A DNA stretch of 14,960 nucleotides. It comes from an uncultured Phascolarctobacterium sp. Its GTDB lineage: Bacteria > Bacillota > Negativicutes > Acidaminococcales > Acidaminococcaceae. Position numbers and translations under genes: made by a program. The notes beneath the pieces are model-generated. The model ran no database searches, was not told the DNA's origin, and was given only the letters and a program-made list of their open reading frames with translations. Shown here piece by piece: positions 6,110 to 14,006 of this stretch (positions are counted from its first letter, which is position 1; each line of letters starts with the position of its first letter). The DNA lies in NCBI RefSeq assembly GCF_905212365.1, contig NZ_CAJMEH010000056.1, positions 1 to 14,960 of the forward strand, read 5' to 3'.

Positions 6110-9100
6110 TTACGACTCTTCGCCTCGTTCCTCCAATTCTCCTTCCATTGATAAAAATAACTGCTGCAACTCTTCTTTTGTTTGTTTATTAGCCGCCCAC
6201 ATGCCGCGTTGCTCTGCTTCTAATAACACCTCTGTTATTCTGTACAATGCCCAAGGATTAACTTTCTGCATCCATCTTTGCATTTCTAAATCTAAAGCAT
6301 ATTTTTTTGCATATTGTTCATACATCCAATCCTCCATAATTTCACTGGTAGCGTCCCATTGATAGCTTACCGCTACATAAGTTGCCAAATCTCCAGCACC
6401 TTTATAGCCGTGCTTTTTCATTCCTTCTATATATTTAGGGTTCATTGCTTCACCGCGGAACCAACGTTTGAGTTCTTCATCCAAGCTGCGTAACTGTATC
6501 TTGCATTTATCAGAACTATCACTAACATAATTTTTAGGCATACTGCCCTTGTAGCTGCGTACTGCTGCAACCATTCCCCCACGATAATTATTATAATCAT
6601 CACCGCTCAGCATCGAAGATTCTCTGTGATCAACATTTTGCACAGTTATATCAATTTGTGACATACGTTTTTGAAAACGCTCCGGTAAATATTCTCCTTC
6701 GGCCTTTGCACCATAAACATATGCTCCCCAACGAGTATATACCGCAGCGAGATCATCTACATTTTGCCAGTTTTTCGCTTCCAAAGCTTCACCAATTCCT
6801 GCGCCATGAGCTCCTGGAGGATCGCCAAAAATACGAAAAGAAGCATTTTTTAAAGCAGTTGCAGCATCCATACCGTTTTCCATCAGCTCTTCTTGTTCCG
6901 TTAGTACATGTTTTTTTACAAAATTAAGCTCAAATGGTTCGTCTAAAGCAGCTACCATCCTAACCGCCTCATCAAGCCATGTTACAGAAGCAGGCATGCT
7001 ATCACGGAACAAGCCGCTAATACGCCCTGTTACATCTATACGAGGGCGTTTTAACTCGTTGAGAGGAATAACCTCTAACCCTACTACTCTTTGGCTTCCG
7101 GTCTGCCAAACTGGCTTTAAGCCCATTAAATACAAAAATTCAGCTACGCATTGACCATGATTACGTAAATTACTTGTAGCCCATAATATAATCCCCACAC
7201 TTTCCGGATAACGCCCTTCTTCACATATAAAACGATTGATAACATCTTTAGCCATTTGCTGACCAATCTCCCATGCAACCTTTGTAGGCAAAGTTCTTGG
7301 ATCAACACTATAAAAATTTCGTCCTGTAGGTAATAAATCTGCGCCACCGCTAGTAGGAGCGCCGGAAGCGCATGGATCTATATAACATCCGTCTAAAGCA
7401 TGTAATGTATTTTCTACCTCTAAAGAAGTTTGCAAAAGGTTAGGCACAATATTCCGGCAAATATATTGCAGCAATTCAGTAAATTGTTGACGCATTTTCC
7501 CTGATACTTCGTGCAGTCCGGCAAGGTCAAATATCTGCTCGATGCAGGCTACATCAAAATCATGTTCTTGCAGTAATTTTATTATAGTAATCGCCTTTTC
7601 TCTTAATTTATCAAGAAACATTCCGTAAGTCATACTACCATCAGGTAAAATACAAGAACTATTTTCCAATAATTCATAATAATCATATCTATATACATTG
7701 GCCAGCAGTTTAATAAGCGATGGCATCTTACCATTTTCTACGTTAGTTAAAGCTAAAACATATGCTGCTAAATCCTCTCCTGAAGGCGGAACCCCAAAAA
7801 TATGTAATCCTGTTTTTATTTGCATATTTTTAATATCCGTAATATACGTATGTAACTTCCCAATATACTCATCAAAGCCGACAAAAGCACTTTCCTGAAC
7901 TTCATCATCCAAATTACATTCTGAAACTTTGGCGCGAATCATCTCTCTGATATCAGCTAAATTATTTTGAAAAGAACTGTCATTTTTGAACTGACAATAT
8001 TCATCTAACAGCTGTTCCAAGTCAGCTAACTCTTCATATACCCCGGCAGAGCTCATCGGCGCAGATAAATAACTAATCAAACATGCGGCACTTCTGCGTT
8101 TAGCCTGAATTCCTTCACCCACACAAGTAATCCAATAAGGATATATATTGGGCATATCCCCTGTACAAATATCAGGATAGCAGCCTGCGGACATAGCATT
8201 TCCTTTTCCCGGCAGCCATTCCAGGTTTCCATGAGTTCCAAAGTGAATCATAGCATCGGCGCCCCAAATATCGCGCAGCCAATGATAAAAGCCTAAATAA
8301 TGATGCGTAGGAGCACAATCAGGAGAATGATAAATTTTTCCCGGATCGTCGCCAAAGCCACGAGGCGGCTGAACAGTGATAAAAATATTTCCGTTCAGCA
8401 TTCCGGGAACTATTAAAATATCATCATATCTAAATACCTCCCCTGGAGCGCGCCCCCAATCTTTAGTTAATTGTTCTTGCACATTAATCGGCAACTTTTC
8501 AAAAAAAGCGTCATATGCTAACTTAGTTAATTTACCATCAGCTCCCTCTATTAAAGCCTCAGAAATAAATCTGCGATCGTTAGTTGCATGTTTAGTAATT
8601 TCATCGATGAACTCTTGGCTGTTAGCTGGAATATTATCAACTAAATAACCGTTTTGCTGCATATATTTTAAAAGTAAACGCACGCTTTCTATAGAATCCA
8701 AACAAGCCGCACTGCCAATATTAGAATTAGTAGGCGGATAATTATGAAAAACAAGAGCAATCTTTTTTTTATTATTCGGTTTATGCTTTAACCTAGCCCA
8801 TTTACATACCTTACGAGCCAGCATATTAATACGCTCAACCAAAGGCCTGCGATAATGCGTGCCATTATTTAATTCTTCATTGGTCGAAACAGGAACAGAG
8901 TGAATAACGCCATCAAATTCAGGCATAGCTACGGCGTATGAAACTTCATTAGCCGTTAATCCTATCATATTCTTTTCCCACCATTGATACGGCATATATA
9001 CATTATATATTTGAAATACAGGAACCCCTAAATTTTGTAAATCTTGTAGCTTAGCAAAACCTGTAATAGTCAAAGAAAAAACAAAGGGATTAACTAAAGC

Positions 9101-9826
9101 ATCAATAATTACTTCATTGTTCTTATAAAAGAATTCTTTAAACGATTGTCCTAAAGACACCGCTCCGGTTTTTGCATTTTCCAGCGTCGTGGTAAATACT
9201 GCTATAACATTGCAGCTCTCTGCTTCTATAGCTTTGATAATTTCTGTTTGATAAGCCAGTCTATCCCACAACCAGTCCTCACGCGCAAAAATAAAACCTA
9301 TGGTAGGCCGTCCGTTACACCAATGTTTTTCTATATATTCGGAAATGTTGGTATATGCCTTTTCTCCCGGATAAAAGACTCCATTCCAGGGTAACTGCCG
9401 AGGCATATCGTACTCATATGTTGTACCTTCAAATGTATTTAACAAATATAAACAAAGATTTTTATAATTTGCCAAACCACCGCACGCTAAATACTGTTTT
9501 ATATTTTCTATAATAATGGCGTCGACACCGCCAGCCATTTTATCTGTTCCAGGATCTATGATATCAAATAAATGCTTTATCTGACAATTTTGCATAAAAG
9601 CAGAAGCCTTTTTCAAATAGTCACAGCTAAGGCCTGTTCCCATCCATGTACACAATACAAAATCCGAATTAATAATTCTCTTTTTCCATTGATTATTCCA
9701 AATTTCATTATCACTTATCTGCTCTACTGCTAAATTATTTCCTGCATACGAATCAAGCACCTCCAAAGCTGATAAAATACCAACTCGATGTGCTTCCATG
9801 TTAGTAATAAATAGAATTCCTGCCAT
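6110..9826 (-). CDS. cobN: CobN/BchH-family metal chelatase large subunit
   Basis: A 1238-residue protein of the CobN/ChlH/BchH family, the large porphyrinoid-binding subunit of ATP-dependent cobalt or magnesium chelatases. Strong CobN signatures: PPRGFGDDPGKIYH then PDCAPTHHYLGFYHWL (about 487-516), MIHFGTHGNLEWLPGK (526-541, with H528 and H532), and GEGIQAKRRSA (570-580). The C-terminal third keeps the family blocks (SVDPRTLPTKVAWEIGQQMA, ATSNLRNHGQ, RIFGDPPGAHGAGIG, GDDYNNYRGGMVAAV). Length is normal. Classical CobN inserts cobalt into hydrogenobyrinate a,c-diamide with CobS/CobT; no such AAA+ partner is in the window. Related CobN-like proteins in heme-uptake operons (HmuS of Bacteroides, from memory) act in metal removal, so direction and substrate are open. 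Start ATG 9826, with AGGAGAGG 5 nt upstream; 48 bp after cbiZ; last gene of the operon. A+T-rich relative to alaS. Confidence 0.85.
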   Translation of the reverse strand: MAGILFITNMEAHRVGILSALEVLDSYAGNNLAVEQISDNEIWNNQWKKRIINSDFVLCTWMGTGLSCDYLKKASAFMQNCQIKHLFDIIDPGTDKMAGGVDAIIIENIKQYLACGGLANYKNLCLYLLNTFEGTTYEYDMPRQLPWNGVFYPGEKAYTNISEYIEKHWCNGRPTIGFIFAREDWLWDRLAYQTEIIKAIEAESCNVIAVFTTTLENAKTGAVSLGQSFKEFFYKNNEVIIDALVNPFVFSLTITGFAKLQDLQNLGVPVFQIYNVYMPYQWWEKNMIGLTANEVSYAVAMPEFDGVIHSVPVSTNEELNNGTHYRRPLVERINMLARKVCKWARLKHKPNNKKKIALVFHNYPPTNSNIGSAACLDSIESVRLLLKYMQQNGYLVDNIPANSQEFIDEITKHATNDRRFISEALIEGADGKLTKLAYDAFFEKLPINVQEQLTKDWGRAPGEVFRYDDILIVPGMLNGNIFITVQPPRGFGDDPGKIYHSPDCAPTHHYLGFYHWLRDIWGADAMIHFGTHGNLEWLPGKGNAMSAGCYPDICTGDMPNIYPYWITCVGEGIQAKRRSAACLISYLSAPMSSAGVYEELADLEQLLDEYCQFKNDSSFQNNLADIREMIRAKVSECNLDDEVQESAFVGFDEYIGKLHTYITDIKNMQIKTGLHIFGVPPSGEDLAAYVLALTNVENGKMPSLIKLLANVYRYDYYELLENSSCILPDGSMTYGMFLDKLREKAITIIKLLQEHDFDVACIEQIFDLAGLHEVSGKMRQQFTELLQYICRNIVPNLLQTSLEVENTLHALDGCYIDPCASGAPTSGGADLLPTGRNFYSVDPRTLPTKVAWEIGQQMAKDVINRFICEEGRYPESVGIILWATSNLRNHGQCVAEFLYLMGLKPVWQTGSQRVVGLEVIPLNELKRPRIDVTGRISGLFRDSMPASVTWLDEAVRMVAALDEPFELNFVKKHVLTEQEELMENGMDAATALKNASFRIFGDPPGAHGAGIGEALEAKNWQNVDDLAAVYTRWGAYVYGAKAEGEYLPERFQKRMSQIDITVQNVDHRESSMLSGDDYNNYRGGMVAAVRSYKGSMPKNYVSDSSDKCKIQLRSLDEELKRWFRGEAMNPKYIEGMKKHGYKGAGDLATYVAVSYQWDATSEIMEDWMYEQYAKKYALDLEMQRWMQKVNPWALYRITEVLLEAEQRGMWAANKQTKEELQQLFLSMEGELEERGEES

Positions 9827-9874
9827 GCTAACCTCTCCTCATAACGCCAACTTTAAGAATAGTAAAAATAAACT

Positions 9875-10960
9875 TTAGTCAGAAACCGTTAAAGTTTTAT
9901 GAAGCGCTGCTAAGTACGCTTCCTCCCAATGCTCCGCTAAAGCTTCAATCGTATCTAAGCGATGGACAGCCATATCTAAATCCGTTCCTGCAATCTGTGA
10001 TAAAATATTTTCTCCGCAAGCAGCAACTTCTTCTTCGCTCAGCAATCCCCATTGAAATTGATCAAGTAAATGGGCATATAAGCTGGTTAACGCTACAATT
10101 TGGGGTGTCATATTCATTTTTATAATAGCTGTACGCAATACGCTCTCACTCAAGGTTGTTTGATAAAATTTATTATAATCGTCAAATAAACGCTGTTCTG
10201 TAAAGCCAAAACGCGCCATACGCCTGCGCACATCATACATCGTTTTTCCATCATAACCATTCCATTTCAATAAAGCTCCTTTCACGGCAGCCTTCACCAG
10301 TCGTCCCACAAGTTCTCCCGGCTTAGTGTGTTTTCCGCAATCAGTAATTAAATAATTACTTTGCGGGCAAGCTATAATAGCTATCTGGTCCGTTCCTGTT
10401 CCAGTTGCCAAGCCATTAGAAAATTTACTGCCTAACAACAGCTCTTGCAAAGCGGCACTTTTCGCTTCCGTAGCCATCATAATAGCCCTGGCCATGCTGC
10501 CAGGCAAAACATCGGCATTAAAATAAACTATAATATTAATAGTACCGTTGGATAAAATTTTATTTTCTTTCCCCGGATACAAAGCTTTATCGCCTGCCCT
10601 GCCAGCGTTTCCCTCTGCTCCAGCGGTTACTGCTACTAATACTTGCAAATCATCATAAATTTCAGATTTCAAAACGATATTTTCCATCGTTACACCAGTT
10701 CCCATTGCCATTATATGCGCAGGACTATATCCTAACTCTGACGCTACCCTACTAATATTATCTTTATACGCCTCCAAAGTCATAGCCTGTGCTTCTGGCT
10801 GTGGATGATGATTAAAAACAGCCTTTAAATCCTCACGCCAGCCACCATTAAAAACGGAACTGGACAAAACATTACGCTTTCCGGCAAAATCCACAATAAC
10901 CGTATCATCAATACGCTTGATAATATCTCCATTATCAAAGGTGAATAAAACATCGTGCAT
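9875..10960 (-). CDS. cbiZ: CbiZ-family adenosylcobinamide amidohydrolase with C-terminal extension
   Basis: CbiZ-type protein, 361 residues. CbiZ hydrolyses the aminopropanol amide of adenosylcobinamide to give adenosylcobyric acid, a step in salvage and remodelling of imported corrinoids. Family motifs in order: NGG at 38-40, VTAGAEGNAGRAGD (111-124), NGTINIIVYF (138-147), MATEAKSAALQELLL (162-176), ATGTGTD (185-191) and GKHTKPGELVG (209-219). The core ends near 235; the remaining 125 residues are predicted helical and not recognised. The start is ATG at 10960, because GAGGAGG lies 7 nt upstream. An in-frame ATG at 11029 would overlap the upstream gene and add a hydrophobic, signal-like leader, but it has only a poor ribosome-binding site. 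Between the amidohydrolase and cobN-like genes; cytoplasmic if the short form is correct. Confidence 0.85.
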   Translation of the reverse strand: MHDVLFTFDNGDIIKRIDDTVIVDFAGKRNVLSSSVFNGGWREDLKAVFNHHPQPEAQAMTLEAYKDNISRVASELGYSPAHIMAMGTGVTMENIVLKSEIYDDLQVLVAVTAGAEGNAGRAGDKALYPGKENKILSNGTINIIVYFNADVLPGSMARAIMMATEAKSAALQELLLGSKFSNGLATGTGTDQIAIIACPQSNYLITDCGKHTKPGELVGRLVKAAVKGALLKWNGYDGKTMYDVRRRMARFGFTEQRLFDDYNKFYQTTLSESVLRTAIIKMNMTPQIVALTSLYAHLLDQFQWGLLSEEEVAACGENILSQIAGTDLDMAVHRLDTIEALAEHWEEAYLAALHKTLTVSD

Positions 10961-11015
10961 ACAAAATCCTCCTCTAGCTATAAAAAATAATACAGGTATA
11001 AGCAATAATATTTTT

Positions 11016-11786
11016 CTAACGCTTACCATAAGGAACCACCATAAATTCTTTACTAACTATACTTTTTTTCTGCTCATCAAATTCTAATATTAAAATAGCT
11101 TCTGCTCCGCTATATGCACACAACACTTCTCCATTTACGATTACAGCGCTTTCGGCCTTCGTAAAATCCATTCTTAGAGAACCTGTTTGGTTAGCTACTA
11201 AAACAGGTATTCCTCCTGAAGCAGCCGATAAACGCCGCCACGCATCTCTAGGCTTACCACCGTGATTCCCCTCCGGCCAGGCTACAGACCCTACTACAAG
11301 CTCTGCGCCTTGCTTGGCAATATTTTTTCCATGCTCGGCAAAATAAAGGTCAGCACAAACCATCACGCTTGTTTTTATTCCGTCTAAATCCCATACTGCA
11401 AAAACATTTCCTGGCTCAGCCCATCTTTCTGTTGTCCATTGCACCACCTTTACTTTATGATGGCAATGACAAACGCAGCCTTTAGCATCTATAATAACGC
11501 AGCTATTATGAGGCTGCCTATCTGACATATAGGCACATCCTAAAAATAACCTCTGTTCATAGCGCCGAGCAGTCTCTATAAAAGGCTGTAACACACCGTT
11601 ATTTGTTGAAGCAAATTGCCATAGATAGTCTTCACGAATCATATGATATCCTTGTAAAGCCATTTCTGGCGTAAGCACCCATTGAACATTATATTTAGAA
11701 GCAAGCTGCATACCATACAACAACTTTTCTTGATTAACGCTTTGCGGTAATCCGCAATAAGATAAATGCAAAAAAGCGATTTTCAT
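11016..11786 (-). CDS. Nitrilase-superfamily carbon-nitrogen hydrolase
   Basis: A 256-residue cytoplasmic C-N hydrolase. The catalytic residues are all in place: E41 (in LTPEMALQGY), K111 (in CHHKVKVV), a supporting E120 (TTERWAEPG) and nucleophile C144 (SVMVCADLYF). The family hydrolyses amides, nitriles or carbamoyl groups; the substrate cannot be read from sequence. Placement between a TonB receptor and cbiZ suggests that it acts on an amide of an imported corrinoid or of a released side chain (inference). ATG at 11786 is preferred, with AGGGTG 5 nt upstream; a GTG two codons earlier sits on that site. It begins 90 bp after the receptor gene, beyond a terminator hairpin, and ends 55 bp before the preferred cbiZ start. 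Confidence 0.82.
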   Translation of the reverse strand: MKIAFLHLSYCGLPQSVNQEKLLYGMQLASKYNVQWVLTPEMALQGYHMIREDYLWQFASTNNGVLQPFIETARRYEQRLFLGCAYMSDRQPHNSCVIIDAKGCVCHCHHKVKVVQWTTERWAEPGNVFAVWDLDGIKTSVMVCADLYFAEHGKNIAKQGAELVVGSVAWPEGNHGGKPRDAWRRLSAASGGIPVLVANQTGSLRMDFTKAESAVIVNGEVLCAYSGAEAILILEFDEQKKSIVSKEFMVVPYGKR

Positions 11787-11811
11787 ATCCACACCCTATT
11801 TTCAACTTTTG

Positions 11812-11849
11812 AAAAAACGCAGCCGTATAAATTGAATCTATACAGCTGC
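11812..11849 (-). terminator. Terminator or attenuator after the TonB receptor gene
   Basis: On the minus strand GCAGCTGTATA (11849-11839) pairs with TATACGGCTGC (11829-11819), 11 bp with one U-G, then G and TTTTTT (11817-11812). It starts 28 bp after the receptor stop and ends 25 bp before the amidohydrolase start, leaving no room for a separate promoter downstream. It therefore probably acts as a partial terminator that lowers expression of the three enzymes relative to the receptor. Confidence 0.75.
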
Positions 11850-11876
11850 ATTTCTGATAAAACAAGCAAAATAAAT

Positions 11877-12976
11877 TTAGAAAGTATACTCTGCGCCAGC
11901 AATAAAATTACGTCCAGGCTGCGAATACCAGCCTACACCGCCAGGATTTCTCATATCATAAGTCATATCCGTATACATGCGATCAAAGATATTGTTTACT
12001 CTGAGGAATATGTTCATTCCTTTAACAGGGTTATAATTTACAGCGGCATTAGCCGTCCAAACTGTTTTATACGTATCAAGCACCTCATCCTCATAAGCTT
12101 TATTACCAGGACGATCCACAATACCTTTAAAATTCAAACTGCCGTTAAATTTATCAGCATCGTAATTAAACGTAAGATCATATTGCCCTTTTGGAATATA
12201 ACCATTGCGGTTATCATTAGACGAAGGATTGGTAGAAGGGATATAAGTATGCGTATACGCTATAGCCGCACTGAAATGATCGTCAAAAAATTTATTCAGC
12301 TGTACATCCCAACCTTTAATACGCTCCGCCCCGGCATTATAGTATTTCCAAGTAGCGCTATTAAAGCCTATTAAATTATCGGAATCAGTCTGGAAGTAAT
12401 GCGCAGAGAATGTAGTTTTATCATCAATTCGCGTATTGATGCCGATCTCTTTAGTTTCGCCTTCTTCAGGATTGAGCTTCTCACTGCCATAAAACGGATT
12501 AAACATTTCATAAATATAGGGCGCTCTAAAAAATTCCTTATAAGAAATATATACGTTAGTAGCCTCGCTGCAATCATATGCGATTACACCGCTGGCGCTT
12601 GTTTTGTGTCCATATTCGGAATGCCTGGAAAAGCGAATGCCAGGAGTAACAGTCCAATGCCCAAACTTCATATTATCCTGAATAAAAAATGCCTGGTTAT
12701 CCACCTTAGCAGTCATATCCGGAGTATATTGATCCTGATACTTATTCATAGCGTCTTTATAATAATCGTAGCCGCCTACTATAGTATGATTACCATTTTT
12801 ATAAGTTAACTGATCGCTAAAGCCCCAGGTTTTTTCCCTCATCAGCCATAATGCAGCCGGATTCCTGATGTCATCGTCTAAATCTGAGGTTCTGCTGAAA
12901 TAAGTCAATGTATTGCTCAATTTATCGTCAAAATTATATACGAAGCTAAAAGCATATTTAGTATTATCCTTTTTTT
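11877..12976 (-). pseudogene. btuB: BtuB-like TonB-dependent receptor, C-terminal barrel part (frameshifted)
   Basis: Second part of the split receptor gene. In the frame that begins at the A7 tract the protein continues KKDNTKYAFSFVYNFDDKL and then runs 361 codons or so to a stop at 11877-11879. It shows alternating beta-strands of an outer-membrane barrel, an FRAP motif (12519-12530) followed by LNPEEGE (compare FRAP/NPNL of TonB receptors), and ends RNFIAGAEYTF with the terminal Phe typical of barrel proteins. No His lies between FRAP and NPEE, a position that is His in well-studied heme receptors, which argues against a heme receptor. A TTG at 12920 could be called as a start, but it has no ribosome-binding site and is an artefact of the frameshift. 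Confidence 0.85.
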
Positions 12977-13818
12977 CCTTCAGTCATTCCGCCAGTAAAT
13001 ACAGTTGGGCCCATCATAGAAGATGCTGTTTCCGGTCTGCCATAATCTAATTCATATTTGGAATAGCTGAAATTGATATCTGCTTTATCAGAAAATTTCT
13101 GTCCTATTTTAACGCCGTAGCTTTTGCTATCTATTTTATTCACGGTACTATTTCCATGTCCGTCTTTATATTTGCCCATTTTATCGGTTTGCCCATTAAT
13201 AGTCCAATAAAAACCATCCTTAGTCATACCCTGATGATACAAATTATATGTTTTCTTATTATAGCTTCCCCAAGTACCCGATATCTTCGTTGTAGCGCCT
13301 CCCTTATCAGGTTTACGGGTAATAATATTGATAACGCCGCCTACGGCATCCGAGCCATATAATGTAGAAGCCGATCCCTTCAAAACCTCTATGCGTTCGA
13401 TATTATCCATATTACTAATTTCCGAAGGCTGGAAAACACTAAAAGTAGAGCCGTTAGTATTAGCACGTTGACCATCAATTAAAACCAGTACATGGCTAGT
13501 ACCGTTAACGTATAAATAATCGGCCGAATAGTTAGCGCCTGTAGCGCTGTAATTCTGTATAGTAACGCCTGGAACTGCACGCAATGCTTCGCTAACAGTC
13601 TGATAATGCTTTTCTTCAATATCTTTTCTCGTCACAACGTTCACGTTAGCATGAGCATCAAAATTACTTTCTTCTAATCTGCTGGCCGTAACAACCATTT
13701 GATCCAAATTAAATTCCTTCAGCTGCTCTTCAGCATATACGCTAGTCCCTCCCAATGCTACAATCGTGCTCAAAACGGCTGTAGTTAATAAACTAATTCT
13801 TTGTGTCTCTTTTTTCAT
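12964..13818 (-). pseudogene. btuB: BtuB-like TonB-dependent receptor, signal peptide and plug (frameshifted)
   Basis: First part of the receptor, 284 codons before a premature TAA at 12964-12966. Start ATG 13818, with GGGAGTGG just upstream; an earlier in-frame ATG at 13857 lacks a good site. Residues 1-29 are a signal peptide (KK n-region, LLTTAVLSTIVALGG core, VYA cleavage), followed by a TonB box (DQMVVTAS, about 39-46) and a plug domain (about 57-170, with LVLIDGQRAN, IERIEVLKGSASTLYGSDAVGGVINIITRKP in two overlapping blocks). The family imports corrinoids, siderophores or heme across the outer membrane using TonB energy; the gene neighbours point to corrinoids. With six rather than seven A's at 12970-12976, the frame joins the barrel part to give a 646-residue protein, a normal BtuB-like length. 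First gene of the operon, divergent from the MerR gene. Confidence 0.85.
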
Positions 13819-13889
13819 ACAAACCACTCCCATAAAATATATTTTGAGGATTTTCATAGCTTTATTTTTAAAACAACGCCAAGAAAACC

Positions 13890-14005
13890 TTCAATGCTAA
13901 AATTTCTATTTATCCACTTGTATTCTTCTTGACAATCAAGAACTAATATCTTAAATTATATATAAGAGTATTGTTTTATTCAGACCTTATCTTATTAGCA
14001 TTGAA
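13890..14005 (-). repeat. Perfect 11-bp inverted repeat bracketing the receptor leader
   Basis: TTCAATGCTAA (13890-13900) and TTAGCATTGAA (13995-14005) are exact inverted copies 94 bp apart. Between them lie a 7-bp dyad (13926-13942) and a 5-bp dyad TCTTA/TAAGA (13949-13953, 13963-13967). In RNA this would be a closing stem with two inner hairpins. However, the predicted transcription start (about 14000) falls inside one arm, so a DNA-level role such as paired protein sites is as likely. Confidence 0.5.
13926..13942. promoter_or_regulatory. Palindrome TTCTTGA-CAA-TCAAGAA
   Basis: A perfect 7-bp inverted repeat with a 3-bp centre in the 243-bp divergent region between the receptor and MerR genes. 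It could be a second operator, or a hairpin in the receptor leader. No T-run follows. Confidence 0.45.
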
Positions 14006-14006
14006 T

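Noticed and set aside
12377..12809. Frames overlapping the receptor gene on both strands (for example plus-strand 12399-12809).
   Set aside because: They are shadows of the receptor barrel coding sequence, with no ribosome-binding site or domain.
12920..12977. Programmed ribosomal frameshift at the A7 tract as a normal expression mechanism.
   Set aside because: A -1 shift leads to another stop; a +1 or -2 shift would be needed, and no stimulatory structure or Shine-Dalgarno-like signal in position was evident. A length change of the homopolymer explains the data more simply.
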